NCBI RefSeq assembly: GCF_900182985.1
Contig: NZ_FXUY01000001.1
Location: 4,351,501 to 4,415,500 of the forward strand
Length of the DNA stretch: 64,000 bases
Source: Pseudomonas helmanticensis
GTDB taxonomy: Bacteria; Pseudomonadota; Gammaproteobacteria; Pseudomonadales; Pseudomonadaceae
Reading direction: 5' to 3'
The position numbers and the translations under genes were made by a program. The notes under the pieces are model-generated. The model was not told where the DNA came from and did not search any database. It saw only the letters and a program-made list of their open reading frames with translations. Positions 1-12,685 of this stretch are shown here, in pieces (within the stretch, counting starts at the first letter, position 1; the number at the start of each line of letters is the position of its first letter).

Positions 1-1
1 C

Positions 2-586
2 CTGATCCTGCGTGAAGACAACGCCGACCTGCGTCTGACCGAAAAAGGCCGCGAGCTCGGCCTGGTCGATGACGCGCGTTGGGCGGCCTTCTGCAAGAAA
101 CGCGAAAGCATCGAACTCGAAGAGCAACGCCTGAAAAGCACTTGGGTTCGCCCGAATACGCAGCAAGGCGATGCGATTGCCGAAAAATTCGGCACGCCGC
201 TGACTCACGAATACAACTTGCTCAATCTCTTGAGTCGTCCGGAAATCGACTACGCTGGTCTGGTCGAAGTGACCGGCAACGGCGCCGAAGATCCACAGGT
301 CGCCGAGCAGGTTGAAATCAAGACCAAGTACGCCGGTTACATCGACCGTCAACAGGACGAAATCGCCCGTCTGCGCGCCAGCGAAGACACTAAATTGCCT
401 GTGGATATCGATTACACCAACATTTCCGGTCTCTCCAAGGAGATCCAGAGCAAGCTCGGCGCGACTCGTCCAGAGACGCTTGGCCAGGCTTCGCGGATCC
501 CGGGCGTGACCCCGGCAGCGATTTCGCTGTTGATGATTCATTTGAAAAAACGCGGCGCGGGCCGTCAGTTGGAGCAAAGCGCTTGA
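2..586 (+). CDS. mnmG: tRNA uridine-5-carboxymethylaminomethyl modification protein MnmG (GidA), C-terminal part
   Basis: This is an open frame running in from the left edge and ending in TGA at 584-586, giving 194 residues. It matches the C-terminal domain of MnmG, the FAD enzyme that with MnmE modifies U34 of certain tRNAs. Recognisable stretches are [31 protein letters not shown] and the tail [10 protein letters not shown]...[19 protein letters not shown], the helical region that contacts MnmE and tRNA. The family is about 630 residues, so roughly 435 N-terminal residues, including the FAD Rossmann domain, lie outside the window. The stop overlaps the rsmG start as TTGA. mnmG-rsmG-parA-parB is the classic gene order beside the gammaproteobacterial origin. 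Confidence 0.97.
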   Translation: MILREDNADLRLTEKGRELGLVDDARWAAFCKKRESIELEEQRLKSTWVRPNTQQGDAIAEKFGTPLTHEYNLLNLLSRPEIDYAGLVEVTGNGAEDPQVAEQVEIKTKYAGYIDRQQDEIARLRASEDTKLPVDIDYTNISGLSKEIQSKLGATRPETLGQASRIPGVTPAAISLLMIHLKKRGAGRQLEQSA

Positions 587-1227
587 GTTCTAAGGTCACT
601 TCGCAACACGCCGAAGAGTTATCCACAGGAGCCCGCGAGCTCGGTGTCAATCTCACTGAACCCCAGCACGAACTGCTGCTGGGTTATCTGGCCCTGTTGA
701 TCAAATGGAACCAGGCCTACAACCTGACCGCCGTGCGTGATCCGGACGAAATGGTCTCGCGGCACTTGCTCGATAGTCTCAGCGTGATGTCGTTCATCGA
801 AAACGGCCGTTGGCTCGACGTCGGCAGCGGCGGCGGCATGCCGGGGATCCCGTTGGCGATCCTGTATCCGGACGCGCAAGTGACCTGTCTGGACAGCAAC
901 GGCAAGAAAACCCGCTTCCTGACCCAGGTCAAACTCGAACTCAAACTGGATAACCTGCAAGTTATCCACAGTCGTGTTGAAGCCTTCCAGCCTGCACAGC
1001 CGTTCAACGGGATCATTTCCCGGGCGTTCAGCAGCATGGAGAACTTCACCAACTGGACTCGCCACCTCGGCGATGCCGATACACGCTGGCTGGCAATGAA
1101 GGGCGTTCATCCGGCCGATGAGCTGGTAGCATTGCCGGCAGACTTCAAACTCGATAGCGAACACGCCCTGGCCGTACCCGGTTGCCAAGGCCAACGCCAT
1201 CTGCTGATACTGCGCCGCACGGCATGA
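583..1227 (+). CDS. rsmG: 16S rRNA (guanine-527-N7)-methyltransferase RsmG
   Basis: This 214-residue protein is the SAM-dependent enzyme that makes m7G527 in 16S rRNA. The glycine-rich SAM loop [16 protein letters not shown] is at about residues 79-94, followed by the acidic CLDSNGKK strand end and the IISRAFSS region typical of RsmG. Length is normal. The start is TTG at 583, overlapping the mnmG stop by four bases (TTGA), which suggests translational coupling. The gene carries two DnaA boxes (619 and 962), so sequence near the origin serves both coding and DnaA binding. Confidence 0.96.
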   Translation: MSSKVTSQHAEELSTGARELGVNLTEPQHELLLGYLALLIKWNQAYNLTAVRDPDEMVSRHLLDSLSVMSFIENGRWLDVGSGGGMPGIPLAILYPDAQVTCLDSNGKKTRFLTQVKLELKLDNLQVIHSRVEAFQPAQPFNGIISRAFSSMENFTNWTRHLGDADTRWLAMKGVHPADELVALPADFKLDSEHALAVPGCQGQRHLLILRRTA

Positions 1228-1736
1228 TTGGGAACACAAGCAAGAATGGCTAAGGTATTCGCGATAGCGAACCAAAAGGGTGGTGTGGGCAAGACCACCA
1301 CCTGCATCAACCTCGCAGCATCCCTGGTCGCGACCAAGCGCCGGGTGCTGTTGATCGATCTCGATCCACAGGGCAACGCCACCATGGGTAGCGGTGTGGA
1401 TAAACACGGCCTGGAAAATTCGGTCTATGACCTGCTGATCGGCGAATGCGATCTGGCCCAGGCCATGCACTATTCCGAACATGGCGGTTATCAACTGCTG
1501 CCGGCCAACCGCGATCTGACGGCGGCCGAAGTGGTGCTGCTGGAAATGCAAATGAAGGAAAGCCGTCTGCGCAGCGCGCTGGCGCCGATCCGTGAAAACT
1601 ACGATTACATTTTGATCGACTGCCCGCCGTCGCTGTCGATGCTGACGCTGAACGCATTGGTCGCCGCTGACGGGGTCATTATCCCCATGCAGTGCGAGTA
1701 CTTTGCGCTCGAAGGTCTCAGCGACCTTGTGGATAA
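619..1736. other. Cluster of four exact DnaA boxes within rsmG and parA
   Basis: TTATCCACA occurs at 619-627 and 962-970, and its complement TGTGGATAA at 1395-1403 and 1728-1736. All four are inside coding sequence. This is the densest group in the window and the nearest to the expected oriC, which lies beyond the left edge on the far side of mnmG. Confidence 0.7.
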
Positions 1737-2043
1737 CATCAAGCGCATCGCCGAGTTGTTGAACCCGAACCTGAAAGTCGAAGGCCTGCTGCGGACCATG
1801 TATGACCCGCGTCTGAGCCTGATGAATGACGTTTCGGCACAGCTCAAGGAACACTTCGGCGAGCAGCTGTATGACACGGTGATTCCTCGCAACATCCGCC
1901 TGGCCGAAGCGCCGAGCTATGGCATGCCGGCACTGGCCTACGACAAGCAATCGCGTGGCGCCCTGGCTTATCTGGCCCTGGCCGGCGAGATGGTTCGCCG
2001 TCAGCGCAAAAATTCACGCATCGCCGCCGCTCAGGCAACTTAA
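1246..2043 (+). CDS. parA: Chromosome partitioning ATPase ParA (Soj)
   Basis: This 265-residue deviant Walker ATPase works with ParB-parS complexes in origin segregation. The deviant Walker A motif KGGVGKTT is at residues 11-18, the LLIDLDPQGNAT strand (Walker A') follows, then LIDCPPS (Walker B) at about residue 118 and the C-terminal RLAEAPSYG signature of chromosomal Soj proteins. I chose ATG 1246 (MAKVFAIANQKGG) rather than the in-frame TTG at 1228, because family members begin at this point. The gene starts 18 bases after rsmG and ends 9 bases before parB, so the two partition genes are probably cotranscribed. Confidence 0.96.
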   Translation: MAKVFAIANQKGGVGKTTTCINLAASLVATKRRVLLIDLDPQGNATMGSGVDKHGLENSVYDLLIGECDLAQAMHYSEHGGYQLLPANRDLTAAEVVLLEMQMKESRLRSALAPIRENYDYILIDCPPSLSMLTLNALVAADGVIIPMQCEYFALEGLSDLVDNIKRIAELLNPNLKVEGLLRTMYDPRLSLMNDVSAQLKEHFGEQLYDTVIPRNIRLAEAPSYGMPALAYDKQSRGALAYLALAGEMVRRQRKNSRIAAAQAT

Positions 2044-2052
2044 GGAATCCCC

Positions 2053-2925
2053 ATGGCCGTCAAGAAACGAGGTCTCGGACGTGGACTGGATGCACTGCTG
2101 AGTGGTCCGACCGTCAGCGCGCTGGAAGAACAGGCCGCGCAAGCTGACACCCGTGAGCTGCAGCACCTGCCGCTGGATCTGCTGCAGCGTGGCAAGTACC
2201 AGCCGCGCCGGGACATGGATCCGCAGGCGCTGGAAGAGCTGGCGCTGTCGATCAAGGCACAAGGCGTGATGCAGCCGATCGTGGTTCGCCCGATTGGCGG
2301 TGGCCGCTTTGAAATCATCGCCGGTGAACGCCGCTGGCGCGCGAGCCAGCAAGCCGGGCAGGAAACCATCCCGGCGATGGTCCGTGATGTACCGGATGAA
2401 ACCGCGATCGCCATCGCGCTGATCGAGAACATCCAGCGTGAAGACCTCAACCCGATCGAAGAAGCGGTAGCCCTGCAGCGTTTGCAGCAGGAATTCCAGC
2501 TGACCCAGCAGCAGGTCGCCGAAGCTGTGGGCAAGTCCCGCGTCACCGTGGCCAACCTGTTGCGTCTGATTGCACTGCCGGAAGTCATCAAGACCATGTT
2601 GTCCCACGGCGACCTGGAAATGGGTCATGCCCGTGCATTGCTCGGTCTGCCAGAGAATCAGCAGGTGGAAGGGGCGCGACATGTTGTCGCACGCGGCCTC
2701 ACTGTGCGCCAAACTGAAGCACTGGTTCGCCAGTGGTTGAGTGGCAAACCGGAGCCTGTGGAAGCCACCAAACCCGACCCGGATATCGCCCGCCTCGAAC
2801 AGCGTCTGGCCGAGCGCCTAGGCTCTGCGGTGCAGATTCGCCACGGCAAGAAGGGAAAAGGTCAGTTGGTGATCGGTTACAACTCCCTCGATGAGCTTCA
2901 AGGTGTGCTCGCGCACATTCGCTGA
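2053..2925 (+). CDS. parB: Chromosome partitioning protein ParB (Spo0J)
   Basis: This 290-residue centromere-binding CTPase loads at parS sites and spreads along DNA. Seen in order: the basic start KKRGLGRGLDALL, which binds ParA in this family; the nucleotide-binding box AGERRWRAS; ENIQREDLNPIEEA; the helix-turn-helix TQQQVAEAVGKSRVTVANLLRL, which reads parS; and the C-terminal dimerisation domain ending in GYNSLDELQGVLAHI. An AAGGAA ribosome site precedes ATG 2053. Three parS sites for this protein lie farther right in the window (40948, 54239, 55158). Confidence 0.97.
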   Translation: MAVKKRGLGRGLDALLSGPTVSALEEQAAQADTRELQHLPLDLLQRGKYQPRRDMDPQALEELALSIKAQGVMQPIVVRPIGGGRFEIIAGERRWRASQQAGQETIPAMVRDVPDETAIAIALIENIQREDLNPIEEAVALQRLQQEFQLTQQQVAEAVGKSRVTVANLLRLIALPEVIKTMLSHGDLEMGHARALLGLPENQQVEGARHVVARGLTVRQTEALVRQWLSGKPEPVEATKPDPDIARLEQRLAERLGSAVQIRHGKKGKGQLVIGYNSLDELQGVLAHIR

Positions 2926-2970
2926 AACATTTCCTCATGTAGCGCGCAGTCGGAAATCACTACCTGACAG

Positions 2971-2999
2971 TTGAATAGGGGCAGAACCGCCCCTATACT
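2971..2999 (+). promoter_or_regulatory. Sigma-70 promoter of the atp operon, with a palindromic spacer
   Basis: TTGAAT (2971-2976) and TATACT (2994-2999) are separated by exactly 17 bases, about 75 bases upstream of atpI. The spacer contains the inverted repeat TAGGGGC-AGAACC-GCCCCTA (2976-2982 and 2989-2995), which touches both hexamers. The repeat could be an operator, or a hairpin ending parAB transcripts. Confidence 0.7.
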
Positions 3000-3073
3000 C
3001 TGCGCGCATTTTGTCGGCACAAATTATGCCAAGTTATTGAATTCTGGCAGCCGACCATTGGAGAGCAAATGTG

Positions 3074-4367
<1,294 letters not shown>

Positions 4368-4391
4368 GACCAGTCTCGACTAGTCTGATGT

Positions 4392-4413
4392 CCTTCCCGG
4401 TCAAACGGGAAGG
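4392..4413 (+). other. Intercistronic hairpin between atpB and atpE
   Basis: CCTTCCCG (4392-4399) and CGGGAAGG (4406-4413) form a perfect 8-bp stem with a 6-base loop. No T-run follows, so it is more likely an mRNA processing or stability element than a terminator. The following leader is A/T-rich (about 4437-4475) and ends in the strong ribosome site GGGAGGAAAG directly before atpE, as expected for the subunit needed in most copies. Confidence 0.55.
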
Positions 4414-4485
4414 GGCTCTTCACAGGGCACCTGAAACGATTTGTTTTACCGCTTTAATCTAAAAAACCTAAACCATACGACGTAA

Positions 4486-4758
<273 letters not shown>

Positions 4759-4817
4759 TTACCCGGATTCTTCCGAGTAATTTGATGTGATGGACAACGT
4801 AACTGCGAGGTGTTGGC

Positions 4818-5288
4818 GTGAACATTAATGCGACCCTGATTGGCCAGTCCGTTGCGTTCCTGATTTTTGTACTGTTCTGCATGAAGTATGTATGGCCTCC
4901 GGTCATCACTGCCCTGCACGAACGTCAAAAGAAGATCGCTGATGGTCTGGACGCTGCCAGCCGTGCAGCTCGCGACCTGGAGTTGGCCCAAGAAAAAGCG
5001 GGTCAGCAACTGCGCGAAGCGAAAGCTCAGGCAGCTGAAATCATCGAGCAAGCCAAGAAACGCGGTAACCAGATTGTCGAAGAGGCCGTTGAAAAGGCCC
5101 GTGTCGACGCTGACCGTGTGAAGGTTCAGGCTCAAGCCGAGATCGAACAGGAACTGAACAGTGTCAAAGACAAGCTGCGCGCCCAAGTGGGCATGCTGGC
5201 TGTCGGCGGCGCCGAGAAGATCCTGGGTGCCACAATCGATCAAAACGCGCACGCAGAGCTGGTTAACCAACTGGCTGCTGAAATCTAA
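4818..5288 (+). CDS. atpF: ATP synthase F0 subunit b
   Basis: This 156-residue peripheral stalk subunit has an N-terminal membrane anchor (about residues 5-27, [19 protein letters not shown]), followed by a long, charged, Ala/Glu/Lys/Arg-rich coiled coil that dimerises and binds subunit delta. Length is the standard 156. The start is GTG at 4818, preceded by GCGAGG. It is followed closely by atpH (12 bases). Confidence 0.96.
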   Translation: MNINATLIGQSVAFLIFVLFCMKYVWPPVITALHERQKKIADGLDAASRAARDLELAQEKAGQQLREAKAQAAEIIEQAKKRGNQIVEEAVEKARVDADRVKVQAQAEIEQELNSVKDKLRAQVGMLAVGGAEKILGATIDQNAHAELVNQLAAEI

Positions 5289-5300
5289 GCGAGGGCGATC

Positions 5301-5837
5301 ATGGCAGAACTGACCACGTTGGCCCGACCTTACGCTAAGGCGGCCTTCGAGCACGCTCAGGCCCACCAGCAACTGGCCAATTGGTCAGCCATGCTCGGCC
5401 TGGCTGCAGCGGTGTCACAAGATGACACCATGCAGCGCGTGCTCAAGGCCCCGCGACTGACGAGCGCAGAAAAGGCCGCCACGTTTATTGACGTGTGCGG
5501 CGACAAGTTTGATGCCAAGGCACAGAACTTCATCAATGTCGTTGCCGAAAACGACCGTCTCCCGCTTTTGCCGGAGATTGCCGCTCTTTTCGACCTGTAC
5601 AAGGCCGAACAAGAGAAGTCGGTAGACGTTGAAGTGACCAGTGCTTTTGCATTGAACCAAGAACAGCAAGACAAACTCGCCAAGGTTCTCAGTGCACGAC
5701 TCAACCGGGAAGTGCGCCTGCAAGTTGCGGAGGATGCTGCCCTTATAGGTGGTGTCGTTATCCGCGCCGGCGACCTGGTTATCGATGGCTCGATTCGCGG
5801 CAAAATCGCGAAACTTGCCGAAGCATTGAAATCTTGA
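5301..5837 (+). CDS. atpH: ATP synthase F1 subunit delta
   Basis: This 178-residue protein joins the b-subunit stalk to the top of the F1 alpha3beta3 head. The start [19 protein letters not shown] is the conserved first helix of the N-terminal domain. The C-terminal signature [29 protein letters not shown] is the OSCP/delta family pattern. It lies between atpF and atpA as usual, with a 21-base gap before atpA. Confidence 0.96.
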   Translation: MAELTTLARPYAKAAFEHAQAHQQLANWSAMLGLAAAVSQDDTMQRVLKAPRLTSAEKAATFIDVCGDKFDAKAQNFINVVAENDRLPLLPEIAALFDLYKAEQEKSVDVEVTSAFALNQEQQDKLAKVLSARLNREVRLQVAEDAALIGGVVIRAGDLVIDGSIRGKIAKLAEALKS

Positions 5838-5858
5838 GTTTGAAGGGGCAGCAGAGCA

Positions 5859-7403
<1,545 letters not shown>

Positions 7404-7408
7404 GCCGC

Positions 7409-7432
7409 AGCGGGAGCCGCGAGGCTCCCGCT
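7409..7432 (+). other. GNRA-capped intercistronic hairpin between atpA and atpG
   Basis: AGCGGGAGCC (7409-7418) pairs perfectly with GGCTCCCGCT (7423-7432) around a GCGA tetraloop, giving a 10-bp stem. No T-run follows and transcription must continue into atpG. It probably protects the atpA mRNA end or sets subunit ratios. Confidence 0.65.
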
Positions 7433-7453
7433 TGCTAACCTGATAGGTGTTAC

Positions 7454-8314
7454 ATGGCAGGCGCAAAAGAGATTCGCAGTAAGATTGCGAGCATCAAAAG
7501 CACGCAAAAGATTACCAGCGCCATGGAAAAAGTGGCGGTAAGCAAAATGCGCAAGGCACAAATGCGCATGGCTGCTAGCCGTCCTTATGCGGAACGTATC
7601 CGCCAGGTAATTGGGCATCTGGCCAACGCCAACCCGGAATACCGCCACCCGTTCATGATCGACCGCGAAATCAAGCGTGTGGGTTATGTTGTGGTGAGCA
7701 GTGACCGTGGTTTGTGCGGCGGCTTGAACACCAACCTGTTCAAGGCCCTGGTCAAGGACATGGCGGTAAACCGCGAAAACGGCGTCGAGATTGATCTGTG
7801 TGTCGTTGGTAGCAAGGGTGCGGCCTTTTTCCGCAACTTCGGCGGTAACGTCGTTGCAGCTATCAGCCACCTGGGTGAAGAGCCGTCGATCAATGACTTG
7901 ATCGGCAGCGTCAAGGTGATGCTGGATGCCTACCTGGACGGCCGTATTGACCGCCTGTCCGTGGTGTCCAACAAATTCATCAACACCATGACGCAACAGC
8001 CTACCGTGGAGCAATTGATTCCACTGGTGGCCACCCCGGATCAGGATCTCAAGCACCACTGGGACTATCTCTACGAACCGGATGCCAAAGAGCTGCTTGA
8101 CGGCTTGATGGTCCGCTACGTTGAGTCGCAGGTCTATCAGGCGGTGGTCGAGAACAACGCGGCTGAACAAGCTGCGCGGATGATCGCGATGAAGAACGCT
8201 ACCGACAACGCCGGTGATTTGATCAGCGATTTGCAGCTGATCTACAACAAGGCGCGTCAGGCTGCGATCACCCAAGAGATCTCGGAAATCGTCGGCGGCG
8301 CTGCCGCGGTTTAA
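7454..8314 (+). CDS. atpG: ATP synthase F1 subunit gamma
   Basis: This 286-residue central stalk subunit rotates inside the alpha3beta3 ring. The N-terminal helix [20 protein letters not shown] and the C-terminal helix containing [18 protein letters not shown] form the antiparallel coiled-coil axle; the latter is the gamma family signature. The middle Rossmann-like domain includes [11 protein letters not shown]. It follows atpA after a 50-base spacer containing a hairpin. Confidence 0.97.
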   Translation: MAGAKEIRSKIASIKSTQKITSAMEKVAVSKMRKAQMRMAASRPYAERIRQVIGHLANANPEYRHPFMIDREIKRVGYVVVSSDRGLCGGLNTNLFKALVKDMAVNRENGVEIDLCVVGSKGAAFFRNFGGNVVAAISHLGEEPSINDLIGSVKVMLDAYLDGRIDRLSVVSNKFINTMTQQPTVEQLIPLVATPDQDLKHHWDYLYEPDAKELLDGLMVRYVESQVYQAVVENNAAEQAARMIAMKNATDNAGDLISDLQLIYNKARQAAITQEISEIVGGAAAV

Positions 8315-9721
<1,407 letters not shown>

Positions 9722-9726
9722 TCCCG

Positions 9727-9744
9727 GCGCCCGGCAACGGGCGC
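9727..9744 (+). other. GNRA-capped intercistronic hairpin between atpD and atpC
   Basis: GCGCCCG (9727-9733) pairs with CGGGCGC (9738-9744) across a GCAA tetraloop, starting five bases after the atpD stop. Like the hairpin after atpA it lacks a T-run. Confidence 0.6.
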
Positions 9745-9766
9745 TAATTTAGGTTGAGGCAATCAG

Positions 9767-10192
9767 ATGGCTATGACAGTCCATTGCGATATCGTCAGCG
9801 CGGAAGGGGAAATCTTTTCCGGCCTGGTCGAGATGGTGATTGCGCACGGTGCACTGGGTGATCTTGGTATCGCTCTGGGTCACGCGCCGCTGATCACTAA
9901 TCTCAAGCCGGGTCCGATCCGCCTGATCAAGCAAGGCGGGGAGCCTGAGGTGTTCTACATCTCCGGTGGTTTCCTCGAGGTTCAGCCGAACATGGTCAAG
10001 GTGCTTGCCGATACCGTGCAACGTGCCGCCGATCTGGATGAAGCTCAGGCTCAAGCAGCTCTCAAAGCTGCCGAGCATGCTCTGCATGAAAAAGGCGCTG
10101 ATTTCGACTACAGCGCTGCGTCAGCACGTCTGGCCGAGGCAGCAGCTCAGCTGCGCACCGTCCAGCAGATCCGCAAGAAGTTTGGCGGTTAA
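9767..10192 (+). CDS. atpC: ATP synthase F1 subunit epsilon
   Basis: This 141-residue rotor subunit inhibits ATP hydrolysis and binds gamma and the c-ring. It has the N-terminal beta-sandwich ([22 protein letters not shown], then [16 protein letters not shown] and [20 protein letters not shown]), followed by two C-terminal helices (about residues 90-138). It is the last gene of the atp operon, and a strong terminator begins 28 bases downstream. Confidence 0.97.
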   Translation: MAMTVHCDIVSAEGEIFSGLVEMVIAHGALGDLGIALGHAPLITNLKPGPIRLIKQGGEPEVFYISGGFLEVQPNMVKVLADTVQRAADLDEAQAQAALKAAEHALHEKGADFDYSAASARLAEAAAQLRTVQQIRKKFGG

Positions 10193-10220
10193 TCCGTCAG
10201 CCACTTGTTGTGCGATTGAT

Positions 10221-10250
10221 AAAAAAGGGTAGCCTCGGCTACCCTTTTTT
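10221..10250 (+). terminator. Rho-independent terminator of the atp operon
   Basis: AAAAAAGGGTAGCC, a short loop, and GGCTACCCTTTTTT form a perfect stem ending in a T-tract (10245-10250, then CTTTTCC). The A-run on the left also makes it usable in the opposite direction, although no minus-strand gene ends here. Confidence 0.92.
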
Positions 10251-10310
10251 CTTTTCCGAATTCCAAAAACCCGGTCGCAGTTGCTGACCACCCAGGATTG
10301 GTAGCCAGTC

Positions 10311-11678
10311 ATGTCTCTTGAAATCGTTATCCTCGCGGCCGGTCAAGGCACTCGTATGCGTTCGGCATTGCCGAAGGTGTTGCACCCGATTGCCGGCAAT
10401 TCCATGCTGGGCCATGTTATCCACAGCGCCCGGCAACTCGATCCGCAACGCATTCACGTGGTCATCGGCCACGGTGCCGACGTGGTGCGCGAACGTCTGG
10501 CGGCTGATGACCTGAATTTCGTCCTGCAGGACAAGCAACTCGGTACCGGCCACGCCACTGCTCAGGCTGTGCCGTTCATTACTGCCGACACTGTGCTGAT
10601 CCTCTACGGCGACGTGCCATTGATCGAAGTCGAAACCCTGCAACGTCTGCTCAAACAAGTCGTTCCCGGGCAAATGGGCCTGCTCACCGTTGAGCTGGAT
10701 GACCCGACCGGCTATGGCCGCATCGTTCGCGATGCCGGAGGCAAGGTCACGGCAATCGTTGAGCATAAAGATGCCAGCGAAGCACAACGCGCGATTACCG
10801 AAGGCAACACCGGCATTCTCGCTGTCCCGGCCAATCGTCTGGCCGACTGGATGAGCCGCCTGTCCAACAACAACGCTCAGGGCGAGTACTACCTGACCGA
10901 CGTGATCGAAATGGCGGTCAGTGACGGTCTGGTGGTTGCCACCGAACAACCGCATGATGCAATGGAAGTGCAGGGCGCCAATGACCGCAAGCAACTGTCC
11001 GAGCTGGAGCGTCATTACCAGTTGCGCGCTGGCCGTCGTTTGATGGCGCAAGGCGTGACCCTGCGTGACCCGGCGCGCTTCGATGTGCGTGGCGAAGTCA
11101 CCGTAGGTCGCGACGTGCTGATCGATATCAACGTCATCCTCGAAGGTAACGTTGTTATCGAAGACGACGTGGAGATCGGCCCGAACTGTGTGATCAAGGA
11201 CAGCACCTTGCGTAGAGGCGTGGTGATCAAGGCCAACAGTCATATTGAAGGCGCTGTTCTCGGCGAGGGCAGCGATGCCGGCCCATTTGCGCGCCTGCGT
11301 CCTGGCACCGTGCTCGAAGCGCGGGCGCATGTGGGTAACTTTGTTGAACTGAAAAATGCCCACATGGGCGAAGGCGCAAAGGCCGGTCACCTGACCTACC
11401 TGGGCGATGCCGAAATCGGCGCGCGCACCAACATCGGCGCTGGCACCATCACCTGCAACTACGATGGCGCCAACAAGTGGAAAACCGTGTTGGGCGCGGA
11501 TGTGTTCATCGGCTCCAACAACTCGTTGGTAGCGCCTGTGGATATCTCTGCCGGTGCGACCACGGCGGCGGGGTCGACCATTACGCAGAATGTGGATAAC
11601 GCGCAGTTGGCGGTTGGGCGTGCGCGGCAGAAGAATATCGATGGCTGGAAGAGGCCGGAGAAGATCAAGAAGGGCTGA
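10311..11678 (+). CDS. glmU: Bifunctional GlmU: glucosamine-1-phosphate N-acetyltransferase / UDP-GlcNAc pyrophosphorylase
   Basis: This 455-residue enzyme makes the last two steps to UDP-N-acetylglucosamine, the precursor of peptidoglycan and LPS. The N-terminal uridylyltransferase has [18 protein letters not shown] at residues 7-24, and LYGDVPL. The C-terminal half (from about residue 250) is a left-handed beta-helix acetyltransferase with hexapeptide repeats and the active-site stretch [19 protein letters not shown]. The gene follows the atp terminator and is separately transcribed. glmR and glmS, next to it, complete the pathway apart from phosphoglucosamine mutase. Confidence 0.97.
   Translation: MSLEIVILAAGQGTRMRSALPKVLHPIAGNSMLGHVIHSARQLDPQRIHVVIGHGADVVRERLAADDLNFVLQDKQLGTGHATAQAVPFITADTVLILYGDVPLIEVETLQRLLKQVVPGQMGLLTVELDDPTGYGRIVRDAGGKVTAIVEHKDASEAQRAITEGNTGILAVPANRLADWMSRLSNNNAQGEYYLTDVIEMAVSDGLVVATEQPHDAMEVQGANDRKQLSELERHYQLRAGRRLMAQGVTLRDPARFDVRGEVTVGRDVLIDINVILEGNVVIEDDVEIGPNCVIKDSTLRRGVVIKANSHIEGAVLGEGSDAGPFARLRPGTVLEARAHVGNFVELKNAHMGEGAKAGHLTYLGDAEIGARTNIGAGTITCNYDGANKWKTVLGADVFIGSNNSLVAPVDISAGATTAAGSTITQNVDNAQLAVGRARQKNIDGWKRPEKIKKG
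10417..10425 (+). other. DnaA box in glmU
   Basis: Exact TTATCCACA within the early glmU coding sequence, isolated from the other boxes by over 1 kb. Confidence 0.5.
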
Positions 11679-11688
11679 GTTATCCACA
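11591..11688. other. Pair of convergent DnaA boxes at the 3' end of glmU
   Basis: TGTGGATAA at 11591-11599 (minus orientation) and TTATCCACA at 11680-11688 (plus) are 89 bases apart. The second begins just after the glmU stop codon. Confidence 0.55.
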
Positions 11689-11711
11689 GTCTCACTTAGC
11701 CACAAAAATCC

Positions 11712-11805
11712 AATGTGGGAGCGGGCTTGCTCGCGAATGCGATATATCAGTCACACATTCAGTGCCTGAGACGACGCTTTCGCGAGCAAGCCCGCTCCCA
11801 CATTT
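11712..11805. repeat. REPIN, family A (paired inverted REP)
   Basis: Two arms, TGTGGGAGCGGGCTTGCTCG (from 11714) and its complement CGAGCAAGCCCGCTCCCACA (ending 11802), flank about 42 bases. It is the only member of this family in the window; the other elements belong to a different REP family. It lies between glmU and glmR. Confidence 0.9.
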
Positions 11806-11840
11806 TTGTTTGTGACGTTTTAAAAAAGTCTGCCTGATGC

Positions 11841-11869
11841 TTGACGATTTGGGGCCGATAGGTTTTGAT
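11841..11869 (+). promoter_or_regulatory. Candidate promoter of glmR-glmS
   Basis: TTGACG (11841-11846) and TTTGAT (11864-11869) are 17 bases apart and lie 38 bases before the glmR start. The -35 is good; the -10 matches four of six consensus bases. Confidence 0.4.
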
Positions 11870-11882
11870 TGCTTCCGTTATC

Positions 11883-11895
11883 TTTCGAATCGAAA
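11883..11895 (+). promoter_or_regulatory. Palindrome TTTCGA-A-TCGAAA upstream of glmR, candidate GlmR operator
   Basis: This perfect odd palindrome is centred 18 bases before the glmR ATG and just after the candidate promoter. DeoR-family regulators commonly bind TTTCG/CGAAA repeats, so autoregulation by GlmR is plausible. Confidence 0.5.
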
Positions 11896-11906
11896 CTTAA
11901 GCCGCC

Positions 11907-12683
11907 ATGTCGAAACGCAATACGCCGCAGCGCCGTCACAACATCCTTGCCTTGCTCAACGAGCAGGGTGAAGTCAGTGTGGACGAATTGGCCAAGCGCT
12001 TCGAAACCTCCGAAGTTACGATTCGCAAGGATCTTGCCGCGCTGGAGAGCCATGGACTGTTGCTACGCCGTTACGGCGGCGCAATTACCATGCCGCAGGA
12101 ACTGGTCGCTGAAACCGCGCAAAGCGTTTCCAAGTACAAACAGGCGATTGCCCGCGCGGCGGTGAAACGCATCCGCGAGCACGCGCGCATCATCATCGAC
12201 AGCGGCAGCACCACCGCCGCGATGATCCCTGAACTTGGCCAGCAGCCGGGTCTGGTGGTGATGACCAATTCCCTGCATGTCGCCAACGCCTTGAGCGAGC
12301 TTGAGCACGAACCGGTGCTGTTGATGACCGGTGGCACCTGGGATCCGCATTCGGAATCCTTTCAGGGCCAGGTCGCCGAGCAGGTACTACGCTCTTACGA
12401 CTTCGACCAGTTGTTTATCGGTGCCGATGGTATCGATCTTGTACGCGGTACCACGACCTTCAACGAACTGCTCGGTTTAAGCCGGGTCATGGCTGATGTG
12501 GCGCGAGAAGTCATTGTCATGGTCGAGGCCGACAAGATCGGCCGCAAGATTCCCAACCTGGAGCTGCCGTGGAGCAGCGTCCATACCCTAATTACCGATG
12601 ATCGCCTGCCTATCGATGCACGCGATCAGATCCAGGCCCGCGGTATCACCGTGATTTGCGCGGCTGTCAGTCAGGAGAAATAA
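11907..12683 (+). CDS. glmR: DeoR-family transcriptional regulator GlmR
   Basis: This 258-residue protein has an N-terminal DeoR winged helix-turn-helix ([24 protein letters not shown] then [25 protein letters not shown], residues 7-60). A C-terminal sugar-phosphate sensing domain follows, with [13 protein letters not shown] near residue 98 and [14 protein letters not shown]. It ends two bases before glmS. The same arrangement in P. aeruginosa carries the name GlmR, so control of amino-sugar synthesis in response to a hexosamine phosphate is the likely role. A palindrome matching DeoR-type operators lies just upstream. Confidence 0.85.
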   Translation: MSKRNTPQRRHNILALLNEQGEVSVDELAKRFETSEVTIRKDLAALESHGLLLRRYGGAITMPQELVAETAQSVSKYKQAIARAAVKRIREHARIIIDSGSTTAAMIPELGQQPGLVVMTNSLHVANALSELEHEPVLLMTGGTWDPHSESFQGQVAEQVLRSYDFDQLFIGADGIDLVRGTTTFNELLGLSRVMADVAREVIVMVEADKIGRKIPNLELPWSSVHTLITDDRLPIDARDQIQARGITVICAAVSQEK

Positions 12684-12685
12684 GC

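Noticed and set aside
12656..12685. Upstream start for GlmS adding ten residues
   Set aside because: It would bury the catalytic N-terminal cysteine (Cys2 after Met removal), which must be exposed.
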